From Variovorax sp. PCZ-1 (lineage in GTDB: Bacteria > Pseudomonadota > Gammaproteobacteria > Burkholderiales > Burkholderiaceae_C): 64,000 bases of DNA. The position numbers and the translations under genes were made by a program. Below the pieces are notes generated by a model. It was not told where the DNA came from, made no database searches, and was given only the letters and a program-made list of their open reading frames with translations. This document shows positions 7,522 to 14,942 of the stretch, piece after piece. Each line of letters begins with the position of its first letter. Within the stretch, counting starts at the first letter, position 1. The stretch covers positions 1-64,000 of the forward strand of contig NZ_JAHCDN010000004.1 in assembly GCF_018413605.1 (NCBI RefSeq). The letters are read 5' to 3'.

Positions 7522-8568
7522 TTACTTCTTCACGGCAGGCAAAATATTGAGCTCTGCCTTGCTGGGCAAGAAGCTGCCATTCCACACATCGTCCACCTTC
7601 ACGCGGCTCTTGGTGTTGAATGCATCAGAGACTTGCGAAGCCATGAGCGACATGCGGCCTGGGTTGATCTGACCGAAGCCTTCGGTGCGCGCATCCGCGC
7701 TGTTGATCACGGAATCGATAGCGAGTTTGAGGCGGCGCTCTTCGAGGGCGACGTTAATGATGCCATCGCGCGCCTTCACTGAATCCATGGCTGCTTCAGG
7801 TTTGGCCATCACTTCTTTGGCACCTTTGGTGAATGCGGCTAAGAAGGCTTTGACAGCCGCGGGATTTTCTTTGATCAGCTTGGGGCTGGCAATGATGGCG
7901 TTGCCATAGAGCTTCACACCGAAGGCTGAATAAGGCATCACCACAATGTCTTCTGTTTTCACGTTACGCGCTTCCAGATTAAGCAAGGAGGTGAAGGAAA
8001 AGCCGGTGATCGCATCGACATCACCGCGCGCGAGCATGGTCTCACGCAGGGGTGGATCCATCGTGACCCAGTTAACTGCGCCTACACCATTGGCTTTTTG
8101 GAAGATCGGGAAAGCGCGGCGGCCTGCGTCAAACACGGGAGCGCCAAGTTTCTTGCCCACCAGATCCGCAGGCTTGCTGATGCCGTTTTTCTTCAAGGTC
8201 AGCACGGCAGCTGGCGTATTGTTGTAAACCATCATCACCGCAACAGGCTTGTTGGGAGCATCTGGGTTGTTGGCGTGGAATTCCATGAGCGCAGCCATGT
8301 CGGCGAAACCCATGTCGTAGGTGCCGGTCGCGACGCGTTGAACGGCAGCGCCTGAGCCGGTGCCGGCATCCAAGCTCACATCGAGCTTGGCGTCTTTGAA
8401 ATAGCCTTTAGCGATCGGGCTGAGAAACAGTGCCGAAGGCCCCTCGAAACGCCAATCCAAAATGAACTTGACGGGTGTGTTGGCTTGCGCAAAAGCGCTG
8501 GTCGCCAAAAGAGAAGCAGCGGCGATGCTCGTCGCGGCGAGGGTTTTGAGGGCAGAACGCTTGTTCAT
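7522..8568 (-). CDS. ABC transporter periplasmic substrate-binding protein, NMT1/THI5-like
   Basis: A periplasmic receptor of 348 residues. Residues 1-27 form a Sec signal peptide with cleavage expected after AFAQA. The mature N-terminus (VKFILDWRFEGPSALFLSP, then AKGYFKDAKLDV) is the start of the NMT1/THI5-like fold, known in receptors for hydroxymethylpyrimidine, sulfonates and pyrimidines. GSGAAVQRVATGTYDMGFAD is the typical ligand-pocket loop. It is the first gene of an operon with its own promoter region, which holds a TTGTATACAA palindrome. The ligand is inferred from neighbours (allantoin/purine genes), not from pocket residues. Confidence 0.9.
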   Translation of the reverse strand: MNKRSALKTLAATSIAAASLLATSAFAQANTPVKFILDWRFEGPSALFLSPIAKGYFKDAKLDVSLDAGTGSGAAVQRVATGTYDMGFADMAALMEFHANNPDAPNKPVAVMMVYNNTPAAVLTLKKNGISKPADLVGKKLGAPVFDAGRRAFPIFQKANGVGAVNWVTMDPPLRETMLARGDVDAITGFSFTSLLNLEARNVKTEDIVVMPYSAFGVKLYGNAIIASPKLIKENPAAVKAFLAAFTKGAKEVMAKPEAAMDSVKARDGIINVALEERRLKLAIDSVINSADARTEGFGQINPGRMSLMASQVSDAFNTKSRVKVDDVWNGSFLPSKAELNILPAVKK

Positions 8569-8702
8569 GAAAGCTCCAGAGAAGAAAACAAAAAAGGGCG
8601 ATTAGGTCGGCACTTAAGCGTCACACGAGAAGATGTTTGCAAGAAGAGTGCCGCTCAGACAACGCACTACGCTCAGCCCCTGTGCACAGTTCGCGTGCGG
8701 AT

Positions 8703-8712
8703 TGTATACAAC
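8703..8712. promoter_or_regulatory. Probable GntR operator upstream of the importer operon
   Basis: TTGTATACAA is a perfect 10-bp palindrome 135 bases upstream of the binding-protein start codon. The octamer TTGTATAC recurs upstream of the gntR gene at 13492. FadR-subfamily GntR proteins commonly bind palindromes with a GTATAC-like centre. This suggests one regulator for the importer and the ureide operon. Confidence 0.55.
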
Positions 8713-8755
8713 TTGATGCTTAAATCGGTGCGCGGAAACCCGTAATGGGGCGGGT

Positions 8756-10000
8756 TTACACCATCAAATCATGCAAGCTGCGGGCGATGACCTGGGTGGC
8801 GCGGCGCAAATCTTCCAGATTCAAGCGTTCGTCTGCACGCTTCGCATGGGATTCCAGCACCGTACGGGGCCCCGCGCCATAAATGACACCGGGAATACCG
8901 CGATCCACATACAAGCGCACATCGGTGTACAGGGGGGTGCCCAAAGCAGGAATTGGCTCACCAAAGACTTCGCCACCGTGCTTTTGCAGGGCATGCACCA
9001 GTGGCTGATTACCCGGCAATGGCTTCATAGCTTGGGCGAGCAGCATGCGGCGGATATCGACCTTGATCGCACCGGAGCCGCGCGGAGGCTGATAGCTTTT
9101 GGCGGCTTGTGCGATGGTGTCGCGAATGCTTTGCTCCACCTGCGCCGCATCTTCTTCAGGGATCATGCGGCGATCCAGTTTGAAGCTGACTTTGCCAGGC
9201 ACCACATTGGTATTCGTGCCGCCTTCGATCAAACCGATATTGAGATACGGGTGCGTGATGCCTTCTACTTTTGAAGTGATCTTTTTGTAATCGGCATTGA
9301 GCGCATACAGCGCGCTCATGATGTGATTCGCGCCTTGGATCGCATCTATGCTGGAATCAGGAATCGCCGCATGGCTCATTTCGCCATGCACCGTGACTTC
9401 CATTTGCAAGCAACCGTTGTGCGCCACGATCACTTGGTAGCTGAAGCCTGCGGCGATCATCAAATCTGGCTTGGTGATGCCTTCACTCAGCAGCCAATCG
9501 GGGCCGACTTCGCCGCCAAACTCCTCGTCATAGGTGAAGTGAAGTTCCACACTGCCTTTGCTCGGCTTGGCCACAGCTTCGAGAGCACGCAGCGCAAATG
9601 TGAAGGTGGAGAAATCGCACTTGCTCACTGCGGCTGCGCGGCCATAGATGAAGCCATCTTTCACCTCGCCGCCATAGGGATCCACGCTCCAGCCTTCGCC
9701 GGGCGGAACGACATCGCCATGCGCATTGAGTGCAATCGTTTTGCCACCATCGCCAAACTTTCTGCGCACGATCAGATTGGTGATGCTCTCAAGGCCTGCC
9801 GCCTTCACAGCGTCTTGCGGAGGTGCATGCTTCTCGGCTTCGTAACCAAAGCCCTGCAGCAACTCGGCCGTACGCAGCGCATGGGGGGTATTGTTGCCCG
9901 GCGGTGTGTCGGTTGGTACGCGGATGAGTTCTTGCAGGAAGCGCACCTGTTCGTCAAAGTGTGCGTCAATCCATGCGTCGAGTTTTGCGAAATCTGTCAT
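8756..10000 (-). CDS. M20-family metallohydrolase (ArgE/DapE-like)
   Basis: A two-zinc amidohydrolase of 414 residues. NAHGDVVPPGEGW (zinc His and Asp) is near residue 92, YDEEFGGEVG (catalytic Glu and zinc Glu) near 160, then the lid/dimerisation domain with VTVHGEMSHAAIPDSS, and a C-terminal His in ESHAKRADE. The RAAAVSKCDFSTF stretch corresponds to the RGAxDmKgg motif with changes. The stop of the upstream UraD-AllC fusion overlaps this start by 4 bases, so the two are coupled. The position suggests action on a ureide breakdown product, but M20 enzymes have very diverse substrates and no specific reaction can be assigned. Confidence 0.82.
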   Translation of the reverse strand: MTDFAKLDAWIDAHFDEQVRFLQELIRVPTDTPPGNNTPHALRTAELLQGFGYEAEKHAPPQDAVKAAGLESITNLIVRRKFGDGGKTIALNAHGDVVPPGEGWSVDPYGGEVKDGFIYGRAAAVSKCDFSTFTFALRALEAVAKPSKGSVELHFTYDEEFGGEVGPDWLLSEGITKPDLMIAAGFSYQVIVAHNGCLQMEVTVHGEMSHAAIPDSSIDAIQGANHIMSALYALNADYKKITSKVEGITHPYLNIGLIEGGTNTNVVPGKVSFKLDRRMIPEEDAAQVEQSIRDTIAQAAKSYQPPRGSGAIKVDIRRMLLAQAMKPLPGNQPLVHALQKHGGEVFGEPIPALGTPLYTDVRLYVDRGIPGVIYGAGPRTVLESHAKRADERLNLEDLRRATQVIARSLHDLMV

Positions 10001-11835
10001 TGATCTTTTTCTTGAGCTAAATTGTTGAGCAGTTGCATGAAGGCATCGATGCCCAGCTGCATATCGTCTTGCGTGGTGGATTCAAGTGGGTTATGGCTGA
10101 TGCCAGAGTTTTCGCCGCGCACAAAGAGCATGGCTTGCGGCATGATTTCGTGTAGCTTCATCGCATCATGGCCTGCACCGCTGGGCATGGTGAAAATCGG
10201 CAGGCCGGTGGCTTGCACAGCCTTTGTCCAGCGGGCTTGCCATGCCGCATCAGAAGGGGCAGCGGCGACGCGCATGGTTTCTTCCAAGGTGTAGCTCACG
10301 GCGCGACGCTCGCAAATGGATTTCAATTGCGCGATCACATCATTCACCAACGCATCGCGCTGCGCATCGGTAGGCGCGCGAAGATCGAGGCTGAAGCTGC
10401 ACTTGCCAGGCACAACATTGATCGAGCCATTGGGCACATTCAGCATGCCGATGGTGGCCACCGAATCACCATCCTTGGCTGCGCGGCTTTCCATATACAC
10501 GCTAAGCTCGGCGAGCGCCGCGGCAGCATCGCGGCGTGTGGCCATGGGTGTCGTACCGGCATGGCTGGCTTGGCCGATGATCTCTCCGAGGTAGCGCACG
10601 CTGCCGTTGATGGAGGTGACGACGCCCAGCGGCAAATTCATGGCATTGAGCACAGGGCCTTGCTCGATATGCACTTCCACAAAACCAAGGTAGTTGGTTG
10701 GATCACGCTTCAAAAACGCTATTTTATTCATAGCATCTTGCGCAGATTCTGTGCCGGCAAACAGCATATTTTTCATCAAAATGCCATCGCTGTCCGCTTG
10801 TTCGAGCCATGCAGGATTGAAGTGCCCGGTCAGCGCGCCAGAGGCCAAAAAAGTGGCTTTGTAGCGCTGGCCTTCCTCTTCTGAAAACGCGACGACTTCA
10901 ATGCCAAAGGGCAAACGCCTGCCCGTTTTGTGCAGCTCACGCACACACATCATGGGCGTGAAGAAACCTAAGCGACCATCGTACTTGCCGCCATTGCGCA
11001 CCGTGTCGTAATGGCTCCCAGTGAGCAATGATTTCTTAGCGGATTTTTCAAGCGTTTTAGGCATTTCGACGGCATGGATACTGCGCGAAGCGCTATCTGA
11101 TTCATAGCATCCAACCACATTGCCCAGCACATCGATTTCAACCGAATCAAAGCCGCACTCGCGCATGCGAGCGGCGATCTCTTGCGCGCAGGCCTTGTGC
11201 GCATCGGTCATGTAGGTGACGGTGAGTTGACCGTTTTCTTTGAAGCCGGGATCGCTGTGTGCACTCAGGCTTTCATGCCAATCCCAGAGCTCGCTGCCCA
11301 AGTCAGGTTGAGTAGCGAACTTATCGTTCAAACGGATTTCAGCGATGCGGTGGATGTTGCGCAGGCATTCAACCAATTCGAAATCCGGATGACCGTGCAA
11401 GCGACGTTCAAACGTAGCGATGATTTGCTGGCGAGTGAGGCCAAGGCCACGCGGCCCACGCACCGCGAGGATAAAAGGCCAGCCGAATTTGGCGTTGTAA
11501 TCCGCGTTCAGCTTTTGCAGCTTGGCAAATTCTTCAGCGCTGCAGTTTGTCAGCCCAGCTTTGCTTTGCTCATGGGTGGACTCCGCTGTGAGCGATTGGC
11601 TCACCATGGCTTTGCCCGCCAATTCGGGGTGTGCGCGAATCAAGCCAAGCTGTTGCTCGCGGCTGGCTTGCGCGACGACTTGCGCCATCGCGTATTTGAG
11701 TGCGGCAAGCGTGGTGAACGGGCGCTGCGCCATAGCAGCATGCGCAATCCAAGCGGAGTGCTCGTAGGTGCCATCCAGAAGAGCTGTGGCTTCATCCTGT
11801 GAAGCCGCATTGAGTTGTTGTAATGTCAGAGTCAT
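9997..11835 (-). CDS. Fusion of OHCU decarboxylase (UraD) and allantoate amidohydrolase (AllC-like)
   Basis: Residues 1-165 are a UraD domain: IRAHPELAGK carries the catalytic His and GWPFILAVRG is a family hallmark. It converts 2-oxo-4-hydroxy-4-carboxy-5-ureidoimidazoline to S-allantoin. From about residue 195 the protein is an M20-type allantoate amidohydrolase/carbamoylase: GSHYDTVRNGGKYDGRLG, FSEEEGQRYKATFLASG, VEVHIEQGPVL and GAGHDAM hold the metal ligands and catalytic residues. Two copies of the palindromic repeat are inserted in frame at about residues 242-263 and 357-373, adding sequence absent from normal AllC just before GSHYDTV and before VEVHIEQ. The start at 11835 overlaps the puuE stop by 4 bases. 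Confidence 0.92.
   Translation of the reverse strand: MTLTLQQLNAASQDEATALLDGTYEHSAWIAHAAMAQRPFTTLAALKYAMAQVVAQASREQQLGLIRAHPELAGKAMVSQSLTAESTHEQSKAGLTNCSAEEFAKLQKLNADYNAKFGWPFILAVRGPRGLGLTRQQIIATFERRLHGHPDFELVECLRNIHRIAEIRLNDKFATQPDLGSELWDWHESLSAHSDPGFKENGQLTVTYMTDAHKACAQEIAARMRECGFDSVEIDVLGNVVGCYESDSASRSIHAVEMPKTLEKSAKKSLLTGSHYDTVRNGGKYDGRLGFFTPMMCVRELHKTGRRLPFGIEVVAFSEEEGQRYKATFLASGALTGHFNPAWLEQADSDGILMKNMLFAGTESAQDAMNKIAFLKRDPTNYLGFVEVHIEQGPVLNAMNLPLGVVTSINGSVRYLGEIIGQASHAGTTPMATRRDAAAALAELSVYMESRAAKDGDSVATIGMLNVPNGSINVVPGKCSFSLDLRAPTDAQRDALVNDVIAQLKSICERRAVSYTLEETMRVAAAPSDAAWQARWTKAVQATGLPIFTMPSGAGHDAMKLHEIMPQAMLFVRGENSGISHNPLESTTQDDMQLGIDAFMQLLNNLAQEKDQ
10718..10765 (+). repeat. Palindromic repeat family copy 3 (inside the AllC domain)
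   Basis: GCTATTTTATTCATAGCATC, then TTGCGCAGATTCTGTGCCGG. The gene is on the opposite strand and reads through it as FAGTESAQDAMNKI. Confidence 0.8.
11046..11110 (-). repeat. Palindromic repeat family copy 4 (inside the AllC domain)
   Basis: On the minus strand: GCTATGAATCAGATAGCGC, then TTCGCGCAGTATCCATGCCG, then a tail with AAATGCCTAAAACGCTTGAAA. It has the same orientation as the gene, which reads it as YESDSASRSIHAVEMPKTLE. Confidence 0.85.
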
Positions 11836-12782
11836 AGCGATGGATGCACTTTCGCCCAATGTTGTGCAATGTCAATGCGCTTGGCCACCCATACTTTGTC
11901 AAACTGCGCAATATGGTCGAGAAAACGCTGCAGCGCCGCGATGCGCCCAGGTCTGCCGAGCAAACGGCAATGCATGCCAATATTCATCATCTTGGGTTGA
12001 TTCAATCCCTTGGGATCGCCTTCCGCGTAGAGTGCATCGAATGTGTCTTTCAGGTATTGAAAAAACGGATCGGCATGCGAGTAGCCCTGCGGCAAACTGA
12101 AGCGCATGTCGTTGCAATCGAGCGTGTAAGGCACGATGAGCTGATGCGCATCTGTGCCATCCGTCTTGCGCAGCTTCATCCAAAACGGCAAATCATCGCC
12201 GTAATAATCGCTCGCATATTCAAAGCCTTGATCAGCAACAAGGCGAAGCGTATTCGGGCTATCTCGCCCGGTATACCAGCCGCTGGCCTTGATCCCTAGA
12301 GATTTGAAAATCGCCAATGCCTCTTGCATATGCGTGCGCTCAAGGTCTTCAGGCAAGTTTTGATAATGAATCCATTTGAGGCCGTGGCAAGCAATCTCAT
12401 GACCGAGTTCTTGAAATGCAGCCGTCACATCCGGGCAGCGCTGCAAAGCGGAAGCCACGCCAAACACCGTGAGTGGCAAATTCCGCTTTTCAAACTCCCG
12501 CAAGATGCGCCATACGCCTTGGCGCGAGCCGTATTCATAAATACCATCCATGCTCATATGCCGCGCTGGGAAGCTGGCGGGATTAAACATCTCGGAAAGA
12601 AAAGTCTCAGAGCCTGCATCACCATGCAAGACATGGTTTTCGCCGCCTTCTTCGAAATTCAAAACGAATTGCACTGCGATGCGCGCGCCGCCCGGCCATT
12701 GCGCATGCGGTGCATTTTTACCGTATCCCGCAAGATCACGCGGATAAGCAGCGGTGCTGTCGTAAATCTGTGCCACGCTCAA
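11832..12782 (-). CDS. puuE: Allantoinase PuuE (polysaccharide deacetylase fold)
   Basis: It opens the allantoin ring to allantoate without the metal-dependent amidohydrolase fold of AllB. The protein is 316 residues, normal for PuuE. Diagnostic stretches are NFEEGGENHVLHGD near residue 43, HMSMDGIYEYGSRQGVWR near 75, GHEIACHGLKWIHY near 130 (NodB-type His pair), and GWYTGRDSPNTLRL near 165. It starts with a 4-base ATGA overlap with the gntR stop and ends with another 4-base overlap with the UraD-AllC fusion, so the three genes are translationally coupled. Confidence 0.95.
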   Translation of the reverse strand: MSVAQIYDSTAAYPRDLAGYGKNAPHAQWPGGARIAVQFVLNFEEGGENHVLHGDAGSETFLSEMFNPASFPARHMSMDGIYEYGSRQGVWRILREFEKRNLPLTVFGVASALQRCPDVTAAFQELGHEIACHGLKWIHYQNLPEDLERTHMQEALAIFKSLGIKASGWYTGRDSPNTLRLVADQGFEYASDYYGDDLPFWMKLRKTDGTDAHQLIVPYTLDCNDMRFSLPQGYSHADPFFQYLKDTFDALYAEGDPKGLNQPKMMNIGMHCRLLGRPGRIAALQRFLDHIAQFDKVWVAKRIDIAQHWAKVHPSL

Positions 12783-13459
12783 AGCCCTGCAAAACTGGCT
12801 AAGGATTCGTAGGATTCGCGCGATGGTTGATGCTTTTGGAGCTGAAGATTGTTAAATACTTGGCTCAAATGTTGATCCATCAAGGCCACGGCTTTTTCAG
12901 CATCGCCTTTGGCCAATGCTTCCACAATAAACGCATGTTCGTCATTGCTCTCTTGTGCCGCATGCGTGCTTTGATACATCAACGTGATCAGCGCACAGCG
13001 CGAAATCAAATCACTGAGCAGCTCGGCCAGCACGGTATTGCCCAAGAGCTCGGCCATGCGCACATGAAAATCGCCCAGCAGCTCAATACGGCCTGGCGCA
13101 TCACCGCTCTCGACCGCAGCTTTTTCTTGGGCGACATGCTCAAGCAGTGTTTTGATCTGCGCAGGTGTTGCCTGCTCAGCAAAATGCCGCGTCATCTGCG
13201 CCTCTAGCATGCGGCGCACCTCAAACACTTGAGCCGCCTCTTCAATCGACGGTGAGGCAACAAAAGCGCCTCGCGCAGGCTCCAGCACAATCAGGCGTTG
13301 ATTTTCAAGCTGATAGAGCGCTTGCCTGACCAAAGTACGCGAGACACCGAAATGATCCGCGAGCTTTTGCTCAACCAGCTTGACGCCAGGCGCGAGCCGA
13401 TGCGCCACAATCGCTTTGGTGAGCGCTTGCACGATGTGTTGGGTGGTGGAGACTTCCAT
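12779..13459 (-). CDS. GntR-family regulator (FadR/FCD subfamily) of the ureide operon
   Basis: A 226-residue transcription factor. The N-terminal winged helix-turn-helix includes LVEQKLADHFGVSRTLVRQALYQLE near residues 27-52, followed by LEPARGAFVA, the GntR wing. The C-terminal all-helical FCD effector domain (EVRRMLEAQMTRHFAEQ onward) has His residues that bind metal or carboxylate ligands in this subfamily. The start at 13459 is chosen because a longer frame would cross the promoter and the divergent uraH start. As the first gene of gntR-puuE-uraD/allC-M20, it probably regulates itself and the importer through TTGTATAC sites at 13491 and 8703. The effector is unknown; a ureide is plausible. 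Confidence 0.9.
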   Translation of the reverse strand: MEVSTTQHIVQALTKAIVAHRLAPGVKLVEQKLADHFGVSRTLVRQALYQLENQRLIVLEPARGAFVASPSIEEAAQVFEVRRMLEAQMTRHFAEQATPAQIKTLLEHVAQEKAAVESGDAPGRIELLGDFHVRMAELLGNTVLAELLSDLISRCALITLMYQSTHAAQESNDEHAFIVEALAKGDAEKAVALMDQHLSQVFNNLQLQKHQPSRESYESLASFAGL

Positions 13460-13490
13460 TGTTGCTAACCCTGCAAAGCTGATCAGCGAA

Positions 13491-13502
13491 ATTGTATACA
13501 CT
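13491..13502. promoter_or_regulatory. Probable GntR operator between gntR and uraH
   Basis: ATTGTATACACT shares TTGTATAC with the perfect palindrome at 8703-8712. It lies 32 bases before the gntR ATG and 28 bases before the divergent uraH ATG, where it could control both. Confidence 0.5.
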
Positions 13503-13529
13503 AATCTGCGAATTGAAGGAATCTTGGCC

Positions 13530-13883
13530 ATGGGCTTATCCACACACGTTTTAGACACCATGCACGGCTGCCCGGCCGCTGGCATGCAAGTGAGCTTGCA
13601 TGAGCTTCGCGGCGCAGCTTATGCCCACGTCAAAAGCTTCACGCTCAATGCAGATGGCCGCAACCCCGATGGCCCTTTGTACGACAACGCCAGCCTGAAA
13701 ATCGGGCGCTACCGCTTGAGTTTTGATGTGGCCGCCTATTTCCAGAGCAAAGGTGTGGCCCTGCCCGAGCCAGCTTTTCTGGAGATTGTGAATTTGGATT
13801 TCGGTATTGCACATGCTGACCAGCACTACCATGTGCCGTTGCTGTGCTCGCCGTGGAGCTATTCCACGTACCGAGGCAGTTGA
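13530..13883 (+). CDS. uraH: 5-hydroxyisourate hydrolase (transthyretin-related)
   Basis: This enzyme hydrolyses 5-hydroxyisourate, the product of urate oxidase, to OHCU, the substrate of the UraD domain encoded nearby. The 117-residue protein begins LSTHVLDTMHGCPAAGM, the conserved N-terminal signature with a catalytic His, has FFDVAAY-like FDVAAYF in the middle, HYHVPLL with a further active-site His near 100, and ends in YRGS, the C-terminal tetrapeptide that separates this family from transthyretin. GAAGGA lies about 10 bases before the ATG. It is divergent from gntR and followed by a Bug-type receptor gene. No signal peptide, so it is cytoplasmic. Confidence 0.95.
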   Translation: MGLSTHVLDTMHGCPAAGMQVSLHELRGAAYAHVKSFTLNADGRNPDGPLYDNASLKIGRYRLSFDVAAYFQSKGVALPEPAFLEIVNLDFGIAHADQHYHVPLLCSPWSYSTYRGS

Positions 13884-13919
13884 CACGTGTTTGTCATGTC
13901 AAATCAAGAAAATTGACAT
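13881..13919. promoter_or_regulatory. Two adjoining inverted repeats upstream of the Bug receptor gene
   Basis: TGACA-N6-TGTCA (13881-13896) adjoins ATGTCAA-N10-TTGACAT (13896-13919), ending 19 bases before the ATG. The arms share the word TGTCA/TGACA. They could be regulator sites or overlap the -35/-10 region. No matching regulator is identified. Confidence 0.3.
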
Positions 13920-13938
13920 TATTTTTTGAGAATTTCAT

Positions 13939-14925
13939 ATGCAAAATCGCCGTCTAGCACTCATCAATACTGCGCGAGCTGCTACTGTTTTAATAGCATT
14001 TCCTCAGATCGCGCGTGCACAGCAGAACGCCACAAAAATCATCGTGCCTTTCGCGCCCGGCGCTGGCACCGATGCGGTGGGTCGCTTGGTGGCGCAAAAG
14101 CTGGGGGAGGTGCTGGGCACGACCGTGGTAGTAGACAACAAAACCGGCGCTGGCGGAGCGATTGGTGCGAAATTCGTTGCAGACGCTGCGCCAGATGGTC
14201 AAACCCTGCTGTTAGCCGCTGCGCCCTTCACCACCGTACCCGCTGCGCTTGCCAATGCAGGCTACGATCCTGTGCGCCAATTTGCACCAGTGGGCATGAT
14301 CGCCAGCGGTCCTTTGGTTTGGGCGGTGAACAAAGATTTGCCTGTGAGCAATATGCGTGATTTTGTGCAGCTGGCCAAAGCCAGGCCCGGCTTTTACAAC
14401 TACGGCAGTGCAGGCGCAGGCGGCATCAACCATCTGGTGCTGGAAATGCTGAAAAATCGCGCGGGCGTTTTCGTGACGCATATTCCCTATCGCGGCATTG
14501 CACCCGCCACGATGGACATGATTGGCGGGCAAATTCACATGGTCACGGGCACTGTGCCTGCGCTCAATCCCTTCATCAAGGATGGCCGCGTCAAGGCGCT
14601 GGCCGTGACGGCCTCCAAGCGCTCTAGTGCATTGCCCGATGTGCAAAGCATGGCCGAGGCTGGTTTTGCGGGTTTTGATGTGCTCAACTATTTTGGCCTG
14701 ATGGCCCCCAAAGCCACACCTCATGCGACGATAGAGCGCTTGAACGCAGCGCTGGGCAAAGTGGTACAGCTGCCTGATGTGCGCGCCCGTTTCGCCTCCG
14801 ATGCGCTGGAGCCTGTCAGCTCATCCAATGGCTCGCCGGCTCAGTTGGCCAGCTTCATCGAAAAAGATTTTTCTGGCTGGCGGCAGGTCGTCACGGCTCA
14901 AAATCTGAAGATTGACGCTGCCTAA
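13939..14925 (+). CDS. Bug-family tripartite tricarboxylate transporter periplasmic receptor
   Basis: A periplasmic binding protein of 328 residues. Family signatures: IIVPFAPGAGTDAVGRLVAQKLGE near residue 35, VVDNKTGAGGAIGAKFVADA near 65, YGSAGAGGINHL near 150, HIPYRG near 175, GGQIHMV near 190, and FNYFGLMAPK-like NYFGLMAPK near 250. Bug receptors are very numerous in Burkholderiales, usually without an adjacent TctAB membrane pair, as here. The ligand is a small carboxylate or amide and cannot be named. Placement after uraH suggests but does not prove a ureide-related role. The signal peptide (residues 1-28) is unusual in that about half of it is encoded by a copy of the palindromic repeat. 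Confidence 0.9.
   Translation: MQNRRLALINTARAATVLIAFPQIARAQQNATKIIVPFAPGAGTDAVGRLVAQKLGEVLGTTVVVDNKTGAGGAIGAKFVADAAPDGQTLLLAAAPFTTVPAALANAGYDPVRQFAPVGMIASGPLVWAVNKDLPVSNMRDFVQLAKARPGFYNYGSAGAGGINHLVLEMLKNRAGVFVTHIPYRGIAPATMDMIGGQIHMVTGTVPALNPFIKDGRVKALAVTASKRSSALPDVQSMAEAGFAGFDVLNYFGLMAPKATPHATIERLNAALGKVVQLPDVRARFASDALEPVSSSNGSPAQLASFIEKDFSGWRQVVTAQNLKIDAA
13961..14000 (-). repeat. Palindromic repeat family copy 5 (inside a signal-peptide sequence)
   Basis: On the minus strand: AAATGCTATTAAAACAGTAG, then CAGCTCGCGCAGTATTGATG. It covers roughly residues 8-21 of the Bug receptor. Confidence 0.6.
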
Positions 14926-14942
14926 ACGCGGCTGTCAATCGC

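Noticed and set aside
8569-8755. Possible thiamine (TPP) riboswitch upstream of the NMT1/THI5-like receptor
   Set aside because: A CTGAG is present, but the paired ACCTGA element and the rest of the conserved core are not.
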